Of a stretch of 64,000 bases of DNA, positions 52,870 to 61,959 are shown piece after piece (the first letter of the stretch is position 1; each line of letters opens with the position of its first letter). Source of the stretch: Rhizophagus sp. LPA8_4_AMF (Eukaryota; Glomeromycota; Glomeromycetes; Glomerales; Glomeraceae). The position numbers and the translations under genes were made by a program. The stretch lies in assembly GCA_021464525.1 (NCBI GenBank), contig JADRCO010000039.1, positions 1 to 64,000 of the forward strand, read 5' to 3'. Under the pieces are notes generated by a model. The model saw nothing but the letters and a program-made list of their open reading frames with translations. It did no database searches and was not told the DNA's origin.

Positions 52870-53064
52870 TCACTGGTTTGGTATATACTTAAAAAATAAA
52901 GTCAAAATACACTCTGTGAACGCGTCAATTGTTATATGCTTTTTTCCAATTGAAATTATGTTAAAACCAAGATCATCTCTGCACGTCGATAAAATGCCTG
53001 TTTCATCAGAAGGTTGACGAGCTATATGACGGTGTGGAATAGGTTTATTGTCCTTATTTATCTT
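52870..53064 (-). pseudogene. Decayed coding fragment, family unknown
   Basis: About 64 codons are open, without ATG, and read protein-like sequence such as PHRHIARQPSDETGILST and GKKHITIDAFTECILTLFF. Below it (about 52640-52740) another short minus-strand frame reads MANFKSDLKEKDAMIIDASP. The two may come from one dead gene. No family is recognised and stops separate them. Confidence 0.3.
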
Positions 53065-53351
53065 TCATTCATGATATGCATTTTTTTTTTACGAATAAGA
53101 GAGAAAAGTACTTTAATGCTCGCGTAAATATCGAAAGGTGCATATATCATACTGCACGTGAGAAATTTTTTCTCTCCTTTTATGCGCAGCTATGACTAAT
53201 TAAAAGCTTTCTGTCAACGACGCAGCGGTCTTACGATACACAGAACACGTAAGATTCTAGGTATGAAAATTTCGTAATATAAATACCTTTGTCGAAAATC
53301 TTAAACAGCACTGATCGAAAGACTAAGTGAGAAGATTTAACTGTCGTTAAA

Positions 53352-55094
53352 ATGAAGATCACGTTTAAAACCTTGCAACAAACACAGTTTCAATTAGATG
53401 TTGAGCCTAATGAAACGGTAGATAAAGTGTTTTAGGTTTAATAATTAACAAACTTTTTAACATTTGTTTAAATATATTTTAGATTCTTCAGTTAAAGCAA
53501 AAAATTGAAGAAAGTCAAGGACATGCTGTGTCTCTCCAAAAGCTCATCTCTAAAGGTATGATATTGTTTCGTATTATGATTTGTTATATGGTCTATCCAC
53601 CTTAATTGAAATACGTAAATTTCTTTTGTCCAGGAAAAGTTTTGAATGATGAAAAGAAAATATCTGAATATCCCATTTCAGAGAACGAGTTTTTAGTATT
53701 AATGGTTTCAAAGGTAATTTAACAATTTAATAAATAAATAAATATATACAATTCCACTTTGTCACATAGAACCTTAACAGTATATGTATAATTTCTTGTA
53801 GCCAAAAACACCGATCAAAACACCGGCTGTATCTTCAAGTTCGAGTACTGCGAGATCCGAAGTTACTTCGAAACCAAGTACTGAGGTAGCTGATACAAGT
53901 CCTTCAGTTCCTCCTGCATCAATTACGACAACAACCGTACCAGCCACTACTCAACCTATACAATCTCCAGAATGGAACAGCAATACTAGCACTCTAGGTA
54001 TTCAAATATTTTTTAAATTATGAATGAATTAGGTGATCTATATCTCTAAATTTATATTAATGCTGTTAAGTTACCGGATCCGACTATGAAAATGCTGTTA
54101 ACTATATTATGGAGATGGGGTATGATCGGGATCAAGTTGCGAGGGCTATGCGTGCTAGTTTTAATAATCCAGATAGAGCTGTTGAATATCTTATAAATGT
54201 ATGTGTTAATTAGTAGAGTAAAGTAGTGATAAAATGAAAATAATTTTAGGTTTAATGTCATTTTATGCTGTAACTAGGGTATTCCTGACATTGCACAACA
54301 TGAGCAACAATCTACTGCCACAGAACAAACAGAAAATCAACCTACCCAGCCAGTACCTGTATCAACCAACACTAGTGCAACAACAGGTAGAATTTTAATC
54401 TTGAAATTATATGAAGTACCAAAATTTTTTAGGAATTTGAATATTAAAAACTTATTATTTCCATAGCACAACCACAAAACCTGTTTGAAGCATTTTCACA
54501 ACAACAACAACAGCAGCAGCAGCAGCAACAACAACAACAACAAGGAGGAAATGTTGATGCACTAGCTGGTTTGAGAAATCAACCACAACTTCAACAATTG
54601 CGGCAGCTTGTTCAACAAAATCCGGCATTGTTGCAACATTTAGTCCAACAAATTGGAGCTTCAAATCCTCAATTGTTGCAGGTGAAATTAATAGTATTAT
54701 TAATTTACAATAAAATATTCATTTCATATAATTAGATAATAATTAAATCTTATTACATTAACTACGAATATCAGCTTATTAATAATGATCCTGCAAACTT
54801 CCTCCGGATTTTGCAAGAAGGAGGCGGTGGTGAAGAAACACGTGAAGGAAATCTCCCACCTCCACAATACGTTTCTGTTACACAGGAAGAAAAGGAAGCA
54901 ATTGATAGGGTAAAATTGGAAATTAATAATTAATTTTTATGTAGACAAACTGTATTAATAATTGTTATTATAATTGGTAGCTGGAAGCCCTTGGATTTGA
55001 ACGCGCTCTCGCTATCGAAGCTTTCCTTGCTTGTGAGCGTAATGAAGAGATGGCAGCAAACTATCTTTTAGAACATGCACATGAAGATGATTAA
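53352..55094 (+). CDS. RAD23: UV excision repair / proteasome shuttle protein RAD23
   Basis: RAD23 carries ubiquitinated proteins to the proteasome and stabilises the Rad4/XPC damage sensor. About seven exons give roughly 390 residues, normal for fungi. The full architecture is present. The ubiquitin-like domain starts at [20 protein letters not shown] and includes [21 protein letters not shown] Ser/Thr/Pro linker follows. UBA1 is [20 protein letters not shown] and [20 protein letters not shown]. The STI1/XPC-binding domain is [20 protein letters not shown] with [16 protein letters not shown]2 is [20 protein letters not shown] with [19 protein letters not shown] at the end. A run of 15 Gln sits just before the XPC-binding domain (54495-54543). 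The ATG at 53352 gives the canonical ubiquitin-like start. Confidence 0.95.
54499..54543 (+). repeat. CAA/CAG trinucleotide run coding 15 Gln in RAD23
   Basis: Four CAA, five CAG and six CAA codons follow one another. The block structure suggests slippage expansion of an original CAA/CAG mix. It lies in a linker, so domain structure should not suffer. Confidence 0.85.
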
Positions 55095-55862
55095 AATTAT
55101 TTATTCATGGAATCGTAGCAACTAGACCCAATCATGCAATTTTATATTTTATTTGTTAGTTATTCCTTGTTGTTATATTCTTTTTTTTAATGTCATCGAA
55201 ACGAAGGATAAGTTCATATAGTTTATATTTTGTATTGGTATGTGAGATTAGATCCCTATATTTCAAGAATTGAGACCGGGACAGTAGAGTCAGATTTAAA
55301 TAGTTTAGCATAGTTATAGCCAAATATATATAACACACAATTTTCAATCAATATAGTTTATTTCTTCCGTATTTGTTAATTATTTACATTTGTTTATAAT
55401 AAATAAAAACTTTTTTTATTGATACTGTAATTATAATTAATTGACAAAATGAACATTCATTTAGCACTCACTTATAATACCCCAAGTATTAATGACTGTA
55501 TAATTTATAGAATACCTGATTTAGAGATCATAAAATACCTATAGTTACCGGAAGATTTGAATAGTTAATATAAATTAGTACTTGGACCTAATTTTTCCAG
55601 CAATTTATTATTTCTGATTGGGAAGTTTATATAATATATTAACTATATACTATCTATATGCATATATGCGGCTAACAATAATAAGTTAAAGTTTCCAAAT
55701 TTGCCGTAAAAATATCCGGTGCATATAAAAATAGCAAATTACAGTCCGAGAAAGTCTATGATTAATTAAATATATTCAACCAACTTTACGATTTTGTTTT
55801 TCGACGTTCTAATTTATTCAAAAATTTCAACTTTTTCGATTATATACGATCTTTTTTAAAAT
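55095..55862. other. Intergenic, RAD23 to MAPKK
   Basis: About 770 bp. The first part is probably RAD23 3' UTR; the rest is the MAPKK promoter and leader. TTTTTCGA-type words occur near 55795-55840. No gene seen. Confidence 0.45.
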
Positions 55863-57691
55863 TTTTTTCCAATTAATATTGCCGGTTTGGATCTCAACGA
55901 ACAAAGTCCATTGGCTGTTACTGACAGCAAAGCTGAAGTCTCTACTCCGGTTAGACCTGCCCCAATCAATTCCCCTTTTACTACTCCAGGCGGAATTCAA
56001 ACGGCGTCCAAAATAAACAAAATAAAGAAAGAAACTAAAATGCGAACACCGAGGAAAGGGCCTATGATGAAATTACCAGAAGCCATGGGCGGTCCAACAA
56101 AAACGCCGTTTGCCAACTTTTCGCCGTTTGTGTTAGTATTATAAAGTTTAATTATAAAATTTCTTAATATATATTCATACTATTTTATCTGGTTTTTTTT
56201 TCGTTAGCGACCCTTCTGGAAAACTTAATTTTGATGGAAAGGCAGTCTTACATGCTCATGGAGTGGATTTTAGTAATGGTAACAGTTATAAAATTAATAT
56301 GGAAGAGTTTGAATTATTGGAAGAACTCGGGAAAGGACAATATGGTACAGTACAAAAGGTGTTTCACAAGCCTACCAACGTAACTATGGCAATGAAGGTT
56401 AGTTTTTATTTAATAATACGATAGGTTTATTCAAAAGAATTTCCAAACAGATGTTTATCTTTCTTTTAGGAAATTCGTCTTGAACTTGATGAAGCTAAAT
56501 TAAATCAAATACTAATGGAGCTGGATATCCTTCATCAATCTCAAAGCTCCTATATTGTTGAATTTTATGGTGCATTCTTCATTGAGTCTTGTGTTTATTA
56601 TTGTATGGAATATATGGACGCAGGATCTTTGGATAGATTATACGGAGGGGGTATTCCTGAAGACGTTCTCGCCAAAATTACATTTGCGGTATGGTTTCTT
56701 TTTTATGTCCAAAATTAATAGTAAGCATTCATCTGATAACAATTCTTTTGTATTAATAGATGGTAAAAGGGTTAAAGTTTCTAAAAGATTCATTAAACAT
56801 TATACACCGCGGTATGTTATTTAAGTAATTTAATACTCATTATGGAGGCAATCAATTGATAAGTAAACACAAGCAATCTCAATAAACCGGGTATGAAAAA
56901 TTTTTCTAATGAGAAGAATGAGTCCGGTTTATCGAGATTCAATATAATATATATTATATATATATTCATCATCATTTGTTTTTAGATGTGAAACCCACAA
57001 ATGTTCTTGTAAATATGGAAGGAGAAGTGAAATTATGTGACTTTGGAGTTTCCGGCCAATTAACACAATCACTCGCAAAAACCTATATCGGGTGCCAAAG
57101 TTATATGGCGGTATGATTATTATTAATTTATATCGTTAATATTAACATTGATTATTAAAATTCAATACATATTATAGCCAGAAAGAATAACTCAAGGTGA
57201 TGAAAGTACATATACAGTACAATCTGACGTTTGGTCACTTGGGCTATCTATGCTCGAACTTGGTATTGGTAAATATCCTTATCCTGTTCCGGATAAGAAC
57301 GAGAGAGTTGGTTTATTCGCTCAATTAAATGCCATTGTTCAGGGGGATCCTCCTTCCTTGCCTGAAGATAATTTTTCTGCAGAATGTCGCGATTTTGTAG
57401 CACAATGGTAAGAATTTGCATAAAAAAAATATTATTATTTTATAAGCTATTAAATCGTACATTTTCCTTTTAATCAGCTTGAATAAAAATCCTCAAAATC
57501 GGCTTACTTACGCACAACTACTGGTAAGAATTTTTAAATGAGGAATTACCAGACAAAAATATTTTATTCAACATTATTAATTATTTTAGGAACATCCCTT
57601 TTTGAAGAAATACGTCGATGTCGATGTCGACATGAAAGCATGGGCCAAACAAGCATATGCTTCACGAAAAGATCTGTTAAAGCAATCATAG
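55863..57691 (+). CDS. PBS2: MAP kinase kinase, PBS2/Wis1 (HOG pathway) type
   Basis: The kinase is the MAPKK that phosphorylates the Hog1/Sty1 stress MAPK. Eight exons fit, including ~55863-56131, 56209-56397, 56470-56688, 56985-57111, 57178-57407 and 57590-57691. The N-terminal region is Thr/Pro-rich and basic ([18 protein letters not shown]), a likely MAPK-docking area. The kinase domain shows the glycine loop [14 protein letters not shown] lysine in MAMKEIRLE, HRDVKPTN catalytic loop and CDFGVSGQL. The activation segment [18 protein letters not shown] has the S-x3-T dyad and the [12 protein letters not shown] run found in Wis1/Pbs2 and MKK3/6. [20 protein letters not shown] and [20 protein letters not shown] close it. 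The start is unsettled: no ATG lies in frame ahead of the coding-like start (reads [14 protein letters not shown]), and the first in-frame ATG (56040) would drop about 50 residues. Confidence 0.88.
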
Positions 57692-59032
57692 TCATATTAA
57701 AAATGATACAATTTATCTATTATTCATCTACGTTTAAATAGTCATCAAGCTACCTTTAAGTTAAGATAACAGGAATAAAATTAGGAGAAAATCTAATTTT
57801 GTGGAACAAAACATCAATATGATGGTAATTAAACACATTTATTGTTATTTTAAATTTCGGGTTTGATAATTTTTTGTTTCGTTCTTTTTTCACCTTATAA
57901 TGTTCTAGAGATATTTTCAATAGAATGTATTAAGGATATAATGTATAAAGAATTGATATGAAAGTTTTTTTTCGTATCAAAATGATTTATCAAAACCTTT
58001 GAATATATTTAATATGTTTGATTTCACGGACTCTGAACAATATAAAATTTAACAAAAATTTTTTGTATAATAAATATTTTATTATATAAAAAAGTAAAAA
58101 AAAATTTTTTTTTTGTTTGAAATATTTAAGAAATTAACCAAAAATAACGATCAATTGTTTTGCTACCTATCTTACAAGTCAGGTGATTTTTAACATGTTA
58201 AATAGTTGTTACATTGTTAACACGATTGTTAAATAAAACGCAGGTACCATTAGTTAGAGAAAAAAAACTAATTGTTTTACAATACATCAATCAAAGATTT
58301 CGAGCATCAATGCTGGTTTTTTTTCAACAACTGTACACTACATTTATCATTTATCAAGGAGATGTGCATCAATAACGATTAGCATAAGAAGCGCATGATA
58401 AAGGATCAATATCAAATTGTTGCATCATGCGCTGAGGTATTAAAATAAAAATGTAGTCGTCAATTATCACAATCAATCACAATGAAGAGATTTATTTGAA
58501 CCTCCGAAAAAATAGTTTTGTTAAAAATATCAAAATACACAAAATAAATGTTTATAGATTTAATTACAGCATTATATTTCCCAATTTTTCCCATCGATTA
58601 ACGCATCTTTCCTTGCTATATAATTCGTAAAAGTAATCTTATCAATAAAAACTGGTTTGTTTTTTTGTATATATAGTCTATATAGAATATTCGGATTTTC
58701 AATAATAATATTTTATTTTCTCTTATGACTACACCTTATTTTTTTCACACTAAATTTTTTACTCAAAAAATAGTAAAAACAATTAATCATTATACTTTTT
58801 TCTTACTTGGTTGCATGTGCGCCGTGCCCATTGTTCAGGTAACAGTATTTATTAAACTTGATGGTTTCCATTTGTGTTTATTAACTCCTTTATCCTTTCT
58901 TTGTCAACTTATTAAATATCTACCCTTTTCTAAAATTTTCGTAAACGCGTTGAAAAGTGTTACGCATATCTTGATAAAATTTTTCGACGCATATAAACTT
59001 TCCTCTATCACCAAAAGTTCTTGTTTTAATAA
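57692..59032. other. Intergenic, MAPKK to PHD/Rua1 gene
   Basis: 1.3 kb, mostly AT-rich. A less AT-rich block at about 58300-58450 contains GCGCATGAT and ATCATGCGC as inverted words about 35 bp apart (58393-58401 and 58423-58431), a possible hairpin or operator. A frame opening at 58725 (about 106 codons) is hydrophobic, has no family resemblance and overlaps the likely leader of the next gene, so it is not called. Confidence 0.45.
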
Positions 59033-61959
59033 ATGTATCCCATAGACTCTACTGAAAGCTTGAGAGGTAAAAAAAAAGTAGACCGAAAAAAAGTCTATTT
59101 ATAAACTAAAATGTTACATTTTGTTTTCTTCAGGAGGACAGTTTCACTTCAAAAATGATAATGGAAACGGCAAGATTCACAGTTCTAGTACACTTTCTTA
59201 TCATAAAACAACTCCACACTCTTTAAATACAACTTCATTTAATAATGAACAGTCTTATGCAAGAGTTGTTGGTCAAGTCTCTTCCGAAAAAACGGTAACG
59301 AAAATTTATAAAGATCCTCAAACATTTTGGGTGAGTTGTGTTACCAATAAAGAGTTCTTAATTGTTTTTTTATATTAAACTGTGATATGATCATCTGCCA
59401 ATTTAATCGTCAACTTGGTGACATTTTTAACACATTTTTTCAAACTTGCTCAATTCCCAAATTTGAGATTTGACATCTGCAATCTTTTTTTTTGTTGAGC
59501 AATCTAAGATCTTACGATCTACATTACAGATCTACGATTCAATACAAGTTTTTTATGTTAAAGGAAATAAAATTACTAATACAGTTATGAATTAATTAAA
59601 GAATCAAGAGCCAATAGGTTATTCTTGTTATTTTTGCCGTTCCGCTTTAAATCCGCAAGATATCAATTCTTGGGTACCTTGCGCCTCACCAAATTGTATT
59701 GTTTATTCCCATACTGGTAGGTTGTTACTCTATGGAATTCCTTATTAAGTAGATAATGAATTTTACTAAGCAATTGTTTCTTTCAATTAATACTTTCAGG
59801 GTGCTTAATGAAAAGCGGATTTCAAGATCCCAATCGACCATGGTACTGTTCAAAATGTATGCCACCACGTGAATACTATTCGGTAATTAAATTTAAAGCT
59901 TTTTTCTACCATTTAATTTTTTTATTAATAAATTTATTTTGTAGTCTCATGCAAGATCAATAGAGCCATTAAATAACAATATCGAAACTAACCATACTCC
60001 ACCAGTGAATCCTTTGCATTTACTATTGGAAGCATCGGACCAAATAGTAAGCTTTATGAACATTTTAAAACTTTTTTTTCCAATAAACTAACGAAAAATT
60101 ATTTTTATAAGCAATCAAATTGCAGACCTCAGATGAATATGGTGACCACACGTTTAGCTGAATCGTCTGCGCCACATATCGAAAATAATTGCATTTCAAC
60201 ACAACCAAAACTTATTACTTCTGGAGAATTTACGAATATTAACGCTATTAATGATAATGAGAAGGAAGAAATTGAAGTTTTACCTTCAAAGTTTGAATGT
60301 CAATATGCTTTATGTGAAGAAGGTAATTAGTTAAAATTAGACTAATATATATAATGTTCAATAATTGATCGTTGAATAAATAGGTTTATTATTATTTTTG
60401 TAGAAAGAAATAATACTATTCGTAATTTAGAAAGAACACGTACTCGCCAAAACCAAGTTACTAATGCGCTTAAAGAATCGGTTACTAGACTCACACGGGA
60501 ACATACTAAACAATTGGAAAGATATGAGTCTTTAGAAAAAGATAACGTAAAACTTAATAGTGCATTACACAGGTTAAAACTCGCACTTATTCCATTGGCT
60601 CAAGAACGACCAGTATTACAAATTTTGCGTAAAATGACACGGAATGAAGATTTGCAAGTTCTGGATATCCATCAAGATAATGTATTACAATTATTCTTGA
60701 GACTTCTTCCTTCATCGACAGTCTCAAGTATATTTGGTACCACGCCGATAACTTCACCATCAATCTCATCACCAAATATTAATATTCCAAGCCTACCAAC
60801 AATTCACTCTTCACTATATGAGAAATGTCAAAAATGTTCTAAGATTGGTGGACATTTAGTATCTTGCATAAATTGTCATGTTATTCAACATGTTGCATGT
60901 TGCAACAAAGGAGAAAAACCTTCCATAGAAACAATGGACATTCAGTGGTTGTGTATCAATTGCAAGAATTTTAACTCAAAACGTAAGAACTGCTCAGATA
61001 AAAATGCAGATACTAAAGTTGCAGCATATAACCTACTTAGTGGTCATAAACGCATTAAAGTATGTAATCTAGTTAAAGAAAACGAAAATAAATCGAAAAA
61101 TTGTTCTCCATTACATAGTATTAGCACTCAAAATCGTGGTGACGAAGGAGTTTTGTCACCGCAACTCACTCCCCACAAGGTAGAAATAAATAAAGTTAGT
61201 ATAACTAGTCAAAAGCAAAATTCTACTGATTTAGCACTTCCAAATACTCCTATGTCGGGTGATAATGAAAGCGATGATAGCAGTTTTACTAGCAAAAGTT
61301 CAGAAATGGAAATTGATGTCAGTTCTAATCAGGACGAGCTAAGATTTGGATCTTTAGACCGAGCTCCCCCACCGGATAATGGTCCAGAAGTGACTAGACA
61401 GCCGGCGCGGTTTGACGGAGATATGTGAGTTTTTTTTTATTTGAATTTATGAATTTATGTACCTTTAATCTAATTTATAATCTTTTACGCTATTTTGGTT
61501 AGGTACACTCCTCGGTGGGTACGTGGAGTTGGTAAATCAAAGGAAGGACTTTGTCCTCATTGTGAACCTGCGAGATGGCTTAAAACAAAAATTTCAGCCT
61601 ACTGGTAAGATGTACAATTTAATACTCTATTTTTTTTTATAAAACTATTTTCAAAATTCCCGTTTTTTTTAGGTATCATCTTAATTATCAACATGGTGTT
61701 TCTTCTATTACTGGGAGACCATTTGCACAACCTATTGCAGAAAGAGTTAATAAAAAAACTGGTATGAAAGAAGCACTTTGTCATAAATGCAATAAATGGA
61801 TTTTAAACCAATCTCCACGTGATAAAGATGTTTTGGTCCCAGAAATTTATTGGTAAGTTTTAGTTTTGGTTTAAATTTTTTATAATCCTAGATTGATTGA
61901 TTATTACTATTTAAATAAGGTATAAACATGCACAAAAGTGCCACCACACAGGTTCTTAA
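59033..61959 (+). CDS. Two-PHD-finger protein with Rua1-type (DUF4451) C-terminal domain
   Basis: About nine exons join in frame to about 690 residues, from MYPIDSTESLRG (exon 59033-59066, donor GGTAAA; next exon 59134-59330). PHD finger 1 (residues ~84-135) uses CYFC, CASPNC, H-x2-C and WYCSKC. A coiled-coil-like stretch follows (LKESVTRLTREHTKQLERYE). A second C4HC3 finger reads EKCQKCSKIGGHLVSCINC, then H-x4-C and WLCINCKN. After a Ser-rich, acidic linker the C-terminus reads YTPRWVRGVGKSKEGLCPHC, ISAYWYHLNYQHGVSSITGR, EALCHKCNKWI and PEIYWYKHAQKCHH. This is the conserved zinc-binding module of the Rua1 C-terminal family, named after a smut transcription activator. Likely role: chromatin-reading transcriptional regulator, by inference. 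The last intron splits a Trp codon and the gene ends at TAA 61957-61959. Confidence 0.85.

Larger units (their letters stand above)
51916..53351. other. Divergent spacer with transposon and gene remnants
   Basis: 1.4 kb between the PARP-Deltex and RAD23 starts. The part next to 51916 has a less AT-rich block with TTTACCCG/CGGGTAA-type inverted words (about 51990-52030). A small ORF (52122-52230) and a Tigger-like terminus (to ~52345) follow, then a decayed minus-strand frame (52870-53064). The last ~250 bp are the probable RAD23 promoter, with CACGTG at 53155-53160 and a TATA-like ATATAAATAC near 53277. Confidence 0.45.

Noticed and set aside
54455-54664. Minus-strand frame with poly-Val/Ala across RAD23
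   Set aside because: Antisense reading of the Gln repeat; RAD23 on the plus strand explains it.
58725-59045. 106-codon open frame with ATG upstream of the PHD/Rua1 gene
   Set aside because: Low-complexity hydrophobic sequence with no family resemblance. The downstream ATG at 59033, in another frame, splices cleanly into the PHD protein.
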